A program made the position numbers and the translations under genes. DNA of 41,419 nucleotides from Chroococcidiopsidaceae cyanobacterium CP_BM_ER_R8_30 (GTDB lineage: Bacteria > Cyanobacteriota > Cyanobacteriia > Cyanobacteriales > Chroococcidiopsidaceae), in the NCBI GenBank assembly GCA_019244235.1, contig JAFASY010000158.1:1-41419 (forward strand). Direction: 5' to 3'. Position 1 is the first letter of the stretch, and each line of letters opens with the position of its first letter. The notes beneath the pieces are model-generated. The model worked only from the letters and a program-made list of their open reading frames with translations. It did no database searches and was not told the origin of the DNA. Below are positions 8,811 through 17,445 of this stretch, piece after piece.

Positions 8811-9551
8811 ATGCAAACTTGCAAATTCAAAGCGATCGCCGTTCCTCTAAGGGCACTAATTCTAAGCTTTTATGTCGCTGCTGGTGGTAGCGTCTTAGCC
8901 CAGACACTGCCACTCCCCCGCAACCTCATTGCTTTCGACTCAGCCCAAGGCGAACAACTATTGCTTGCCAGTCAAGCCAAACAGGCATACTGGCCTCTTA
9001 GTATACAGTTTGTCACCCAAAATAACCAAGCCTACTGTGGTGTTGCAAGTATGGTCATGGTGCTGAATGCGTTGTCTATTCCTGCACCCGTCGCCCCACA
9101 ATACTTTCCGTATCATGTATTTACCCAAGAAAACTTCTTTAACAACGAACAAACCCGAGAAGTCTTAGGTCCTGAAGTTGTTGCTCGTCAGGGTATGACC
9201 CTAGATCAATTAGGTCAGTTAGTGACAACCTACCCGGTTAAAGCCAAGGTCTACCACGGTGCAGACATTAGCTTAAAAGATTTTCGGAAGCTAGCAGTAG
9301 AGAATTTGCAACAACCAAACAAATTCATCTTAGTTAACTACTTGCGTAAAGTGTTAGGAGAGGAGAAAGGTGGACATATCTCTCCCTTAGCTGCTTACAA
9401 TCAAGAGACAGATCGATTTTTAATCCTAGATGTTTCCCGCTACAAATATCCGCCTGTCTGGGTGAAGGCGGTAGATCTCTGGCAAGCAATGGTAACAATG
9501 GACCCGGTTTCGGGTAAAACTAGAGGGTTTGTGGTCGTCAGCAAAGATTAG
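8811..9551 (+). CDS. Exported phytochelatin synthase (gamma-glutamylcysteine dipeptidyl transpeptidase)
   Basis: A papain-fold peptidase of 246 residues that in bacteria mostly cleaves glutathione to gamma-glutamylcysteine and can make short phytochelatins for metal binding. The triad is visible: Cys76 in NQAYCGVAS, His189 in KGGHISPLAAY and Asp207 in FLILDVSRYKYPP. The single catalytic domain without the C-terminal sensor domain matches bacterial forms. The N-terminus has a hydrophobic segment ending in SVLAQT, so it is likely exported. I start at ATG 8811; an upstream in-frame TTG at 8784 would put nine residues before it. The gene stands alone, in the same window as cysK and glutaredoxins. 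Confidence 0.9.
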   Translation: MQTCKFKAIAVPLRALILSFYVAAGGSVLAQTLPLPRNLIAFDSAQGEQLLLASQAKQAYWPLSIQFVTQNNQAYCGVASMVMVLNALSIPAPVAPQYFPYHVFTQENFFNNEQTREVLGPEVVARQGMTLDQLGQLVTTYPVKAKVYHGADISLKDFRKLAVENLQQPNKFILVNYLRKVLGEEKGGHISPLAAYNQETDRFLILDVSRYKYPPVWVKAVDLWQAMVTMDPVSGKTRGFVVVSKD

Positions 9552-9566
9552 GGGACCAGGCAGTCA

Positions 9567-10985
9567 TTATCTGTGAGCATTGGAAGCAGCTAAAGTCTGA
9601 ACAGTTAATACTTGGGGCGGGGTAGAATCAGGTGGGTAGAGAAAATCCACTTGTACCAAACGCCGAGTCCCTGGAGGCATCTTTAACTGAGCTAGGGGTT
9701 CCCCCATTTGCCCCCGGCGCTGAATCAAGTGCCAGTATTTAGTTTTGGGAAAACCATTGTCGTCGTTATAACGGATGCGAACGGTCCCCCAGAAAAATAC
9801 TGATGGATAAGGGGGTTGCCGAAAGTGCAGTCCTAGTTTGCTCAATTTGTCTTCTTTGATAGGCGTTTGCACCAGCACGTTCACTGTTTGAACCATCCCC
9901 GTGTTATTAAGCAGTGGCAGTGTAAGGTTGTATTCAACACCATAGTTACCATGTGCTTCATAAGCAGTGCCAGGATAGCGAACCAGTAGCTTGGCACTTT
10001 GATCTTGTCCAGTTCCCAATCTGCCCACGAGAATGGTACTTAGACCATAGGAAAAGGCTTGATTTCGTTGCGGAATAGCAAGATCGAGGCTGCCTGGATC
10101 AGTGACTTGTGTTCGCCATACAGAACCTTGAGCCACTGCTGCCACCCGCCCGTAGATTTCAGGTCCTGTTAAATTATCTGGAGGACTAGGAGCAACTTCT
10201 CTTGGTCTTGCTAAATTCCCTGTCGTCAGCAGAGTCTGCCATTCCTCTAAGGTAGGTGCCCGCTCACTACCGTCTAGATTTAACTTGGCAAACATAGCGA
10301 GTTCTGCTAAATAGACTGGACCATTACTGCGCAGTCGTACCAAAGTCGAGCGACCGTTCAGGAGTGGCGTTAAAGAACGTACCGGAATGGGTTGATTCAT
10401 CAGCATCCGACTCTGTTTAGGAGGAATGAACAATTGGGCAGGCCATCCCTCCTGCCTGCGCCCCCGCAACACCTCATCCGTTGTGCGATCGCCTGGTCCA
10501 GTGTAGATGTTGCCCAACTGATTGTCTAGGATAGGGGCAAGCTGAATAAAAGGAGCATCTGGCTGACTGAGGTAACTAGCGGCTTGCAATACTTCTAAAT
10601 TCACGCTTTGTGAACTGGGATTGTAGACAATTGCGCCCAGGTAAAGAGTTCGCAGGTTGTTCGGAGTTTCAATTGCTCTGGCAATGTGATGAGAGAAGAA
10701 ATCGAAACGTCCTTGAAATGGAAAATTGAGATGGGCAGTCGGCACTCGCTTACCTTTCCCAGGGAAAGTGGAAAGCAGAATTCCCTCAGTCTGAACAACC
10801 TCTGGGTTATTGCTATCAAACACAGGTACCCGATCTAGATGACCGGGTAAAGGTCGCATCTGTTGAGGAATGAAGATTTCTTGGGGTATGAGTGTGGCAG
10901 CAGGCAATACTTGTGTCAGCAGCAAACCTAAAATCAATCTGCATAAAAAAACAAAATTTCTGCTTAGATTGAGCCGCAAACTCAT
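9567..10985 (-). CDS. DUF3370 domain protein, probably exported
   Basis: A protein of 472 residues from ATG 10985 (an in-frame ATG at 11030 would add 15 polar residues in front of the signal). An N-terminal hydrophobic helix ends near LPAATLIPQE. The mature protein has the features I recall for DUF3370 in cyanobacteria: RPLPGHLDRVPVFDSNNPEV, then LNFPFQGRFDFFSHHIA, and later GNYGVEYNLTLPLLNNTG. Short Pro-rich loops suggest a beta-rich extracellular protein. No function is established. It is convergent with the phytochelatin synthase gene (15 bases between stops) and lies downstream of cysK on the same strand, 79 bases apart. Confidence 0.8.
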   Translation of the reverse strand: MSLRLNLSRNFVFLCRLILGLLLTQVLPAATLIPQEIFIPQQMRPLPGHLDRVPVFDSNNPEVVQTEGILLSTFPGKGKRVPTAHLNFPFQGRFDFFSHHIARAIETPNNLRTLYLGAIVYNPSSQSVNLEVLQAASYLSQPDAPFIQLAPILDNQLGNIYTGPGDRTTDEVLRGRRQEGWPAQLFIPPKQSRMLMNQPIPVRSLTPLLNGRSTLVRLRSNGPVYLAELAMFAKLNLDGSERAPTLEEWQTLLTTGNLARPREVAPSPPDNLTGPEIYGRVAAVAQGSVWRTQVTDPGSLDLAIPQRNQAFSYGLSTILVGRLGTGQDQSAKLLVRYPGTAYEAHGNYGVEYNLTLPLLNNTGMVQTVNVLVQTPIKEDKLSKLGLHFRQPPYPSVFFWGTVRIRYNDDNGFPKTKYWHLIQRRGQMGEPLAQLKMPPGTRRLVQVDFLYPPDSTPPQVLTVQTLAASNAHR

Positions 10986-11064
10986 AAAGTTAATGATACC
11001 CTCGCTAATCTTGCCCACATATCCTCCCAAGCAATCTGTACCAAGATTAGGAAGCCAGATGATT

Positions 11065-12027
11065 TCAAGCTAAGACTGGGGTTTCTACTTGTTCCAGTTC
11101 TCGGAACAACGGGGTGCTGAGATAGCGTTCGCCAAAACTGGGTTGTATCATCACTATCAAACTTCCGGCGTTCTCTGACCGTCTTGCTACTCGGATTGCA
11201 GCAGCTAAAGCCGCTCCTGAAGAGATACCAGACAACAAGCCCTCCTCTTTTGCCAAGCGACGGCCGTAATAAATTGCTTCCTCATCTGTAACTGTAAGTA
11301 CCTCATCTATCAGGTTCTTGCGCAAAACTTCTGGAATAAATCCAGCCCCGATCCCTTGAATCTTGTGTGCTCCCGGTTTGCCTCCAGAAATCACTGGACT
11401 ACCAACAGGCTCCACTGCAACTGCTCGGAAGCTAGGTTTTCGCGCCTTGAGGACTTCAGCTACCCCAGTTAATGTTCCACCAGTACCAACACCAGCAACT
11501 AGGAAATCTACTTCACCATCGGTATCAGCCCAAATTTCTTCTGCTGTTGTTTCCCGATGAATCTGAGGATTTGCTGGATTACGGAATTGTTGCGGCATGA
11601 ACGCATTGGGAGTTGCAGCAACAATTTCTTCAGCACGAGAGATAGCTCCCCTCATACCATGGATACCTGGGGTGAGTTCTAGCTCAGCCCCATAAGCTTT
11701 AAGCATGGCTCGCCGCTCCATACTCATCGTATCAGGCATGGTCAAAATCAAGCGGTAGCCTTTTGCCGCTGTCACCATTGCTAGAGCAATCCCAGTATTG
11801 CCAGACGTAGGTTCAACGATGATAGTTTTGTCTGGTTGAATCAAGCCATCTGCTTCAGCTGCTTGAATCATACTCACACCAATCCGGTCTTTGACAGAAG
11901 CTGCTGGGTTCATCCCCTCGAGCTTCACTACAATCCGGCCAACACATCCTTCAGTCTGTGGAATTTTATTGAGCTGGACAAGAGGCGTATGACCAACCAG
12001 TTCTGTGATGTCGTGAGCGATGCGCAT
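11065..12027 (-). CDS. cysK: Cysteine synthase A (O-acetylserine sulfhydrylase)
   Basis: A PLP enzyme of 320 residues that joins sulfide and O-acetylserine to make cysteine in the cytoplasm. The PLP lysine is Lys46 in [23 protein letters not shown] binds the substrate carboxylate, and GTGGTLTGV forms the phosphate cradle. Length is normal. Both CysK and CysM types share these motifs; the pattern fits CysK better. The start ATG is well placed, with no upstream alternative. About 480 bases upstream contain only a mobile-element relic, so the gene has its own promoter. Confidence 0.95.
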   Translation of the reverse strand: MRIAHDITELVGHTPLVQLNKIPQTEGCVGRIVVKLEGMNPAASVKDRIGVSMIQAAEADGLIQPDKTIIVEPTSGNTGIALAMVTAAKGYRLILTMPDTMSMERRAMLKAYGAELELTPGIHGMRGAISRAEEIVAATPNAFMPQQFRNPANPQIHRETTAEEIWADTDGEVDFLVAGVGTGGTLTGVAEVLKARKPSFRAVAVEPVGSPVISGGKPGAHKIQGIGAGFIPEVLRKNLIDEVLTVTDEEAIYYGRRLAKEEGLLSGISSGAALAAAIRVARRSENAGSLIVMIQPSFGERYLSTPLFRELEQVETPVLA

Positions 12028-12508
12028 TGTGTTCTACACCTTAATTCAAAGCAATATGTAGTGTGAGGACAGTTTTTTTATTTGTGAATTATCAAACAAC
12101 ATAACATTTCACTATATTACGGTTATCCAGTAGAGTTTTAGTGCTTATTTTTTCAAAAGCAAGGTATTGTTCAGTGCCAAGACCGCCATTGATTACTCTC
12201 TATGACCAATTATCCTTCTGACACTATATTTGATATTTGATGTCTGCTGCGGGGCACTCAGTGGACGTTAAACAAACGCTTGTGGTGAGTCTGGTGCTAC
12301 AGGAGGGTTTCCCTCCGTAGGCAACGAGCGAACCCGAAGGGAGGGGAATCTGCCGGGGTCAGTACCGCTATCGAGTCTTAGGACGTTTGCACTCCTCGTG
12401 GGCTAGGAACACCTGTTGAAGCAAGAATCTCCCGACTTGTCGGTGAGAGTGTCAAACTTGAACCAGCATGTGGTAGCGTAACTTGGTTGAAGGAGTTGCT
12501 GATCGATC
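12028..12508. other. Long intergenic region upstream of cysK, with an insertion-sequence relic
   Basis: The first 200 bases are AT-rich and hold the cysK promoter region, with no certain hexamers. The second half (about 12240-12456) carries the IS200/IS605-type 3' relic listed separately. No intact gene is present. Confidence 0.5.
12240..12456 (+). mobile_element. Relic of the 3' end of an IS200/IS605 (IS1341-type, tnpB) element
   Basis: The sequence matches from memory the right end of cyanobacterial tnpB elements: a short tnpB tail in frame (SVDVKQTLV from 12257), a GC-rich structured stretch (GGAGGGTTTCCCTCC and a later GAAGGGAGGGG), the phrase AGGACGTTTGCACTCCTCGTG, then GAAGCAAGAATCTC and a terminal hairpin CCGAC-TT-GTCGG at 12431-12442. 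In intact elements this end yields the guide (omega) RNA for TnpB. Here nearly all of tnpB and the left end are missing, so the element cannot move by itself. Exact boundaries are uncertain. Confidence 0.55.
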
Positions 12509-12925
12509 ATGACTATCAAACTTACGAAAACAACTAGCTTAATGCTTGGGATACTTTCTGGGATTGCTGTAGTGTCTTTAGGAGCCGCATCTAGTGTGAC
12601 GGCTCAGACGAGTAAGACTCCGACGAACACTACGCACACTACGCACAAATCCGGTAGCACATCCAATTCTGGCTCAACGATGTCTCCTAGCTCTAGTAGC
12701 ACGAGTCACACGAGTGCCTCATCATATTCTGGAACGCTAACGCTTGGTAGCACTGGGGAGGCAGTTAAAGATCTCCAGACATCCCTCAAACGGTTGGGAT
12801 TTTATAACGGACCAATTAGTGGCAAATTTGGTAATCAAACACGAGCGGCAGTGATTAAGTTCCAGCAATCCAAAAATCTTCCAGCTGATGGAATTGTTGG
12901 ACCTAAGACTCGCGCAGCTCTATGA
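12509..12925 (+). CDS. Secreted peptidoglycan-binding domain protein
   Basis: A 138-residue protein. Residues 1-33 form a signal peptide ending near SSVTAQ; residues 35-75 are a Ser/Thr/His-rich linker with low complexity; residues 76-138 are one PG_binding_1 domain (LGSTGEAVKDLQTSLKRLG, then FGNQTRAAVIKFQQSKNL and DGIVGPKTRAAL), a three-helix cell-wall-binding fold. No catalytic domain is attached, so it is probably a wall-binding module, or an anchor for a partner. A Shine-Dalgarno-like AAGGAG lies at 12490-12495, 13 bases before the ATG. A strong terminator follows. Confidence 0.9.
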   Translation: MTIKLTKTTSLMLGILSGIAVVSLGAASSVTAQTSKTPTNTTHTTHKSGSTSNSGSTMSPSSSSTSHTSASSYSGTLTLGSTGEAVKDLQTSLKRLGFYNGPISGKFGNQTRAAVIKFQQSKNLPADGIVGPKTRAAL

Positions 12926-12960
12926 GCTAGACGGTTACGCTAGACTCAACTTTTTTAGAG

Positions 12961-13003
12961 AGGGAGTAGGGAAGACCCTTAGTTCTTACCCTACTCCCTT
13001 TTT
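12961..13003 (+). terminator. Rho-independent terminator
   Basis: A perfect 11-base stem, AGGGAGTAGGG (12961-12971) with CCCTACTCCCT (12989-12999), is followed by a T run to 13003. It ends transcription of the peptidoglycan-binding protein gene and lies just before the stop of the converging coaBC gene. Confidence 0.85.
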
Positions 13004-13005
13004 GG

Positions 13006-14211
13006 TCAGTACAGCGCTCTCACAAAATCAAACAAATGGTGAGCTAGCTGCAACTTACTGCAATGCTCAATTTCTTGTTGGCGTCCTTGGGTGTCTAAAA
13101 AGATAGCTTGATTGTTGTCGCTGCCAAAACCACTGTCTGGTTGATCGATCGGGTTGGCGACAATCGCATCCAATTTTTTCTCTTGCATTTTCTGCAACGC
13201 TGGACTGGTAATGTCACCAGTCTGGGCAGCAAACCCAATTAGGCGTTGATGGGGCTGTTTGAGGCGTCCTAAGTCAGCTAAGATGTCTGGTACTGGTGTC
13301 AGTGGGAGACTTGCAGGCAGTAATCGCTTCGGTAGCTTCTGTGTACTGTAGTCTGCTGGCTTGACATCTGCTACTGCTGCTGACATGACAGTTAAATCGG
13401 CTTCGGCGAACTGCTCCAACATTGCCTGCCGCATCTGCTCAGCACTGACAACAGACACAGACTGTATTCCAGGTGGAACATCCCCGATGCCTGGAGCATG
13501 GATTAGTTTTACAACTGCCCCTCGATGGAGCGCTGCTTGTGCCAAAGCAAGTCCCATTTTGCCAGTAGAGGGGTTACCGATAAAGCGTACTGGATCTAAA
13601 TGTTCTCGCGTGCCGCCTGCGCTGACCAATACCCGCTTGCCTACTAGATCGCGCTGACCATTCGTGTGTAACAGAGACTGGATGTGTGTCAAAATATCGG
13701 CTGCTTCTGCCATTCGACCAGGACCAACCCGATCGCAAGCCAACATCCCAGAACCAGGGCCCATCCCATGATACCTGCTATCTGTTAATAACTGTTGCCA
13801 GTTGCGTTGGACCACTAGTTGGGCCCACATATCAGTATTCATTGCTGGGGCTAGCAACACAGGGCAGGTGGAAGCTAACACTGTATTAGTTAGCAGATTG
13901 TCAGCTATGCCATGAGCTAACTTGGCTAAAGTATTTGCTGTGAGGGGAGCGATCACTAACACTTCTACCCACTCACCTAGATATATATGCAGGGGGCGCT
14001 GTTGCATTGGCTGCCAGAACGCCTCATCCGTGTAGGCTGGATGACGGGACAACGTTGTCAAAGTTAAGGGAGTGATAAATTCTTGGGCTTTTTGCGTTAA
14101 AACAACTCGGACCTCAGCCCCAGCTTGAAAAAGTGTTGAAACCAATTCACAAACCTTATAAGCAGCAATACCACCGCCTATACCAACCAGCACTCGTCTG
14201 CTACGCAGCAT
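13006..14211 (-). CDS. coaBC: Bifunctional phosphopantothenoylcysteine decarboxylase / phosphopantothenate-cysteine ligase
   Basis: A 401-residue enzyme of coenzyme A synthesis, cytoplasmic. The N-terminal flavoprotein CoaC domain (residues 5-180) begins [18 protein letters not shown] and has the active-site His in [15 protein letters not shown] (family motif PxMNxxMW) and [12 protein letters not shown]. The C-terminal CoaB domain (190-400) has [24 protein letters not shown] for CTP/substrate binding and KLPKR with the conserved Lys. Length is normal. The start codon follows the stop of DUF2555 with no gap, so the two are translationally coupled. Confidence 0.95.
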   Translation of the reverse strand: MLRSRRVLVGIGGGIAAYKVCELVSTLFQAGAEVRVVLTQKAQEFITPLTLTTLSRHPAYTDEAFWQPMQQRPLHIYLGEWVEVLVIAPLTANTLAKLAHGIADNLLTNTVLASTCPVLLAPAMNTDMWAQLVVQRNWQQLLTDSRYHGMGPGSGMLACDRVGPGRMAEAADILTHIQSLLHTNGQRDLVGKRVLVSAGGTREHLDPVRFIGNPSTGKMGLALAQAALHRGAVVKLIHAPGIGDVPPGIQSVSVVSAEQMRQAMLEQFAEADLTVMSAAVADVKPADYSTQKLPKRLLPASLPLTPVPDILADLGRLKQPHQRLIGFAAQTGDITSPALQKMQEKKLDAIVANPIDQPDSGFGSDNNQAIFLDTQGRQQEIEHCSKLQLAHHLFDFVRALY

Positions 14212-14424
14212 CTATGATTCATCATATGGTTCAAGATCGAGCAAGTGAACGTATGGTTCCACTAAATCTGGACGTTGAAAAGCGATGGTGCGTAATAGAT
14301 GCCAGTCGTGCAACCCATCAAAAGCGTTGTTATAGTTATCCTGCTCTAGACGTATAGCTAACTCTGCTACCTGCTTTCCAGTCATAGCAGCGATTTCCTG
14401 CTTGGAAATGCTCAGAGTTTCCAT
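14212..14424 (-). CDS. DUF2555 family protein
   Basis: A 70-residue protein from ATG 14424, chosen because GGAGG lies ten bases upstream; an in-frame ATG at 14472 would add 16 residues. The sequence ISKQEIAAMTGKQVAELA followed by NAFDGLHDWHLLRTIAFQRP and LVEPYVHLLDLEPYDE matches the small cyanobacterial DUF2555 family over its whole length. Function is unknown. It directly precedes coaBC (stop and start adjacent), an arrangement suggesting shared expression. Confidence 0.85.
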   Translation of the reverse strand: METLSISKQEIAAMTGKQVAELAIRLEQDNYNNAFDGLHDWHLLRTIAFQRPDLVEPYVHLLDLEPYDES

Positions 14425-14523
14425 ATCACCTGCGCCTCCCTTGAGCAACGGCCATATCCCAAAAAGATCCAAGCTGCACCTGCACAGCTACCTAGTATAT
14501 ATTATCAGATTTAATGACTTTAC

Positions 14524-15153
14524 TTATACACTTCGACTTGCTTTTGACATCACCCCTAAGATAAAGTTATGTATCACTGGCAATGCCTCCGGTCGAATTT
14601 CATGCTCCATATCAAATTCCTGGTACTGTACTGAAACACCAAGAGCCCTTAAAGTTTCCCGTGCTTGCCAAGCCGCTTTGAGCGGCACCACAGAGTCTTG
14701 TCTGCCATGCACAATCAAAACTGGGGGAGGCTGATTATTAGCTAATTCAGATATAGGATGCAGATACCCACTGAGAGCGACTAAGCCTGCTAGAGGCAAG
14801 CCTAACCCGACATCTAAGGTCATTGCTGCCCCTTGAGAAAATCCAGCCAAAATTGTGCGTGACAAAGGTACGCCAGTACTATCCAAAGACTTTAACCAAT
14901 CGGTCAAAAGTTTTCGGCTTTCTGGTAAACCCTCAGCCTTCTCGCTACTTAGGTCGTACCACATTTTGCCGCCAAACATATGGGGATGGTTAAAGGGCGC
15001 ATCAGGAAACATAAACTGATAATCAGGAAGGTTCAGTAGGGGAACTACCGATGCCAGATCTTGAGCATTAGCACCCCAGCCATGTAGCGTCACAACCAAT
15101 CCAGATGGCTCCCTGCCTGATGTCGGTGGAACTGTGATAACTTGTAAAGACAA
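14524..15153 (-). CDS. Alpha/beta hydrolase, phospholipase/carboxylesterase family
   Basis: A 209-residue serine esterase of the YpfH/carboxylesterase type. The nucleophile is Ser106 in AGFSQGAAM; Asp153 in HGRQDSVVPL and His184 in DMEHEI complete the triad. LHGWGANAQDL forms the oxyanion-hole region. No signal peptide, so it acts in the cytoplasm on short acyl esters. Length is normal. The stop lies 99 bases from the DUF2555 start on the same strand. Substrate cannot be read from sequence. Confidence 0.9.
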   Translation of the reverse strand: MSLQVITVPPTSGREPSGLVVTLHGWGANAQDLASVVPLLNLPDYQFMFPDAPFNHPHMFGGKMWYDLSSEKAEGLPESRKLLTDWLKSLDSTGVPLSRTILAGFSQGAAMTLDVGLGLPLAGLVALSGYLHPISELANNQPPPVLIVHGRQDSVVPLKAAWQARETLRALGVSVQYQEFDMEHEIRPEALPVIHNFILGVMSKASRSV

Positions 15154-15446
15154 AGGCTTGCTCCCGCTCTCAAACTTCCTTAATCTATCTTAATAAAACT
15201 TTTAGTATTGTGGGTATTTGCCTGCTCTAAGCTCTGGAGAAACCCTGAAATTATGTGTTTACCCTTACTAAACAATCCAACTCGGCGTAATCGAGTAAGG
15301 CAGCAATCAACAGTCGCGATCACTTCTTGGCTTCAGGTCTGTAGCTGGGGCGCGCCGTTGGTAGAAATATAGATGCTGTATCAATCTTAGATCTCAGATA
15401 ATGGAATTGAGAAACTCTATGTGTTGAATGATAGGACGTTAGGGCG

Positions 15447-15692
15447 ATGAGTTTAGTCATTTCGGATGAGTTTTTACAAACGGCACATATTTCTGAGGCA
15501 GAGCTAAAACTAGAAATTGCCGTTCTGCTATTTCAACAGGAAAAAATTACTTTGGGCGCTGGTAGCCAATTTGCAGGCATGAATCAACTAGAATTTCAGC
15601 GAATTTTGGGAAGCCGTAAAATTCCAATTCATTATGGTCTGGAAGAATTCAGGCAAGACTTAAGAACCCTGGAGGCAAACGACTGGCAGTGA
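15447..15692 (+). CDS. UPF0175 family protein (antitoxin-like)
   Basis: An 81-residue protein: SEAELKLEIAVLLFQQEKITLGAGSQFAGMNQLEFQRILGSR is the UPF0175 helix-turn-helix-like core, and IPIHYGLEEFRQDL is its usual ending. In cyanobacteria UPF0175 genes commonly precede a DUF3368 PIN-domain gene as a toxin-antitoxin pair. That arrangement is kept here: its TGA overlaps the GTG of the following truncated PIN gene by three bases. The antitoxin reading frame looks complete. Confidence 0.9.
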   Translation: MSLVISDEFLQTAHISEAELKLEIAVLLFQQEKITLGAGSQFAGMNQLEFQRILGSRKIPIHYGLEEFRQDLRTLEANDWQ

Positions 15693-15799
15693 TTGTTGTT
15701 AGTAATACTTCACCTATATTTTACCTTTCCAGCATTGGTCAGCTTGATTTGCTCCGTCAACTTTACAATGAAATCGTGATTCCAACTGCTGTTTGCTAG
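15689..15799 (+). pseudogene. Truncated DUF3368 (PIN-domain toxin) gene, N-terminal part
   Basis: A frame opening with GTG at 15689 reads VIVVSNTSPIFYLSSIGQLD, then LLRQLYNEIVIPTAV, then a stop TAG at 15797. This matches the first 36 or so residues of DUF3368/PIN nucleases, including the first catalytic Asp position, here replaced by Asn (SNTSP instead of the usual SDTSP). The rest of the roughly 150-residue domain is missing. It overlaps the antitoxin stop. The toxin cannot be active. Confidence 0.75.
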
Positions 15800-16015
15800 A
15801 TCGAATTCCTCTGTTGCGGCTTCGATGAGACGACCAAGTAGTTTCTTATAGGTTTCATGGGGGTCAAGGGGCATACGAATTTCAAGCGTGCCACGATCGT
15901 AGGTCAGTCGAATCGCAGGCCCAGATTCAAAGTCTCTGATGAGAGACTGATAGGTATGCCAGCTTATGTTGCGGAGGATGACCCGATCCGGGCTTTGGAT
16001 GAGAGTAGCAGTCAT
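15800..16015 (-). pseudogene. Truncated Uma2 (DUF820) family gene
   Basis: The minus-strand frame from ATG 16015 reads MTATLIQSPDRVIL, WHTYQSLIRDFESGPAIRLTYD and IRMPLDPHETYKKLLGRL, the start of Uma2 proteins, a very abundant cyanobacterial family with a restriction-endonuclease-like fold. After about residue 70 (EEFDL) the frame continues only as the antisense of the toxin fragment at 15689-15799 and stops near 15710. Uma2 proteins are normally about 190 residues with the catalytic part later, so this copy is broken. Confidence 0.75.
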
Positions 16016-16264
16016 AGCGGCTTCCAGAAGAGGTGGGATAGCTATATCTAGTTTAGGATGGGTTGTCGAAAAGCTGTGTAAATGGTTCTGGTAGCAACCA
16101 CGATACTGGGGAATAATGACTTGCCCAAAACTTGCTCCGTCATAAAAGAAAAAACCCTACCTTCCACATAAATAGGTTGGCATTATCCACATTTTTCAGA
16201 CTACAATTTGTCTTCTCTAAGGATATGGTTAACGACAAGACATAAGCGAGGCAGGGTTATTTAC

Positions 16265-16456
16265 AGTAGTGTTTACTCTTTTTATGTTCCTAAGACCGCT
16301 GCGCGAGCATGGGAGTTCGTTCTACAGGATGCAAACGACGAGCAGTTTTACAAGGCAACTTTCAAGCCTACAGACAAGCCTGGTGTTGTTAGCCTTAGCC
16401 TTCCTGCCAACTCAACAAAGGCATCTCTAGAAATTGGCAAGCTGTTAATTTGCTGA
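16265..16456 (+). pseudogene. Fragment of a DUF928 gene
   Basis: Residues 21-80 of an open frame read SFYVPKTAARAWEFVLQD, then YKATFKPTDKPGVVSLSLPA and LEIGK, the central signature of DUF928, a cyanobacterial exported family of about 250 residues with unknown function. Both the signal-peptide half and the C-terminal part are absent, and the frame ends at TGA directly after LEIGKLLIC. No start codon with a good ribosome site is seen. A remnant is the best reading. Confidence 0.65.
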
Positions 16457-16543
16457 TGGTCAAGATTTTCTGGGCTACTTTACGGTAAGCAGCGCGTCGG
16501 CTATATTTGGTGCATAGTGGCAGTGATAACTACTGACTTGACT

Positions 16544-17269
16544 ATGGAAACTCATCTAGACTACTTGATTTTGCATCAACTTAACCATTGGGTGACATCC
16601 TCAAAATTTTTAACTGGACAAGCAATTTTTTTAAATGATTCAGGTTTTTCTGAATTGCTGATAGCTTTAACTGTAGTTGCTTTATGGTTTTTAAAAGGAG
16701 CTGAAGCAGATCAAAATGCAAAAATCTGTCAGCGAATTTTACTGATGTTTTTTGCCTTGGTTCCTACATACATTTTAGCTAGATTGTTGCAGAGTGTTGT
16801 TCATCGTTCGCGCCCAATTATTGATGTTGCCTTGGTGATTCCTAAGGACCTGGAATTATGGCATTCAGGACAAGTTAGCTTTTCTCATTTCTGGGGATCG
16901 TTTCCTAGCGATCATGAAGCTCTATTTTTTATCTTCGCTATAGGCTTTTTTACTATTAATAAACCCTTGGGTATTTTGACCTTTCTATTTAGTTTATATT
17001 ACGGTGTAATGCGAGTTAGTGTTGGCTATCTTTGGCCTAGCGATATACTAGGAGGAGCTATACTTGGCTCCTTAGTTATGTTGCTAATGCTTTCACTTAA
17101 ATCTAGATCATTAATATCAAATGCGCTAGAATATCTGCTTTTACAGTTTAAGCATTACCCAGCATGGCTCTACACAGCTAGCTTTCTATTTTTAAGCGAT
17201 TTTCAACAGGATTTTTTATTTTTAAAGAAAATTTCCTCTCTGGTATTCCATCAAAGACTTTTTCATTAA
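16544..17269 (+). CDS. PAP2-family membrane phosphatase
   Basis: A 241-residue membrane protein from ATG 16544 (GTG at 16517 would add nine residues). It has the PAP2 phosphatase signature: HRSRPIID (motif 1), FPSDHEALFF with the catalytic SxxxxDH-type His (motif 2) and RVSVGYLWPSDILGG (motif 3 with catalytic His position replaced by Trp or displaced). There are five or six hydrophobic helices. The family removes phosphate from lipid phosphates or undecaprenyl pyrophosphate at the membrane. The gene is AT-rich relative to its neighbours, which may reflect transfer. Confidence 0.85.
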   Translation: METHLDYLILHQLNHWVTSSKFLTGQAIFLNDSGFSELLIALTVVALWFLKGAEADQNAKICQRILLMFFALVPTYILARLLQSVVHRSRPIIDVALVIPKDLELWHSGQVSFSHFWGSFPSDHEALFFIFAIGFFTINKPLGILTFLFSLYYGVMRVSVGYLWPSDILGGAILGSLVMLLMLSLKSRSLISNALEYLLLQFKHYPAWLYTASFLFLSDFQQDFLFLKKISSLVFHQRLFH

Positions 17270-17349
17270 AAAAGAGCCGGGTAAGTAGAAAATCCTAATC
17301 TGAAATGCTGATTAAAAGTGAATAAATTACTTATAAGGTATGCTTGAAC

Positions 17350-17400
17350 TCACACCTATCTTGAAAAAGTCGCTATGGTAAAATTTCAAGATAGACGTGA
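17350..17400. repeat. Long inverted repeat between convergent genes
   Basis: CTATCTTGAAA (17356-17366) is matched exactly by TTTCAAGATAG (17384-17394), with 17 bases between. With two mismatches the arms extend outward to TCAC at 17350 and GTGA at 17397. It lies between the converging PAP2 gene and the His-rich protein gene. No T run follows on either strand, so it is not a textbook terminator; it could still end or protect transcripts, or be a tiny transposon end. Confidence 0.55.
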
Positions 17401-17445
17401 ATTCAAGAAGACTTACAGGAGTAGTTTAATATCTATTAAAAGGTT

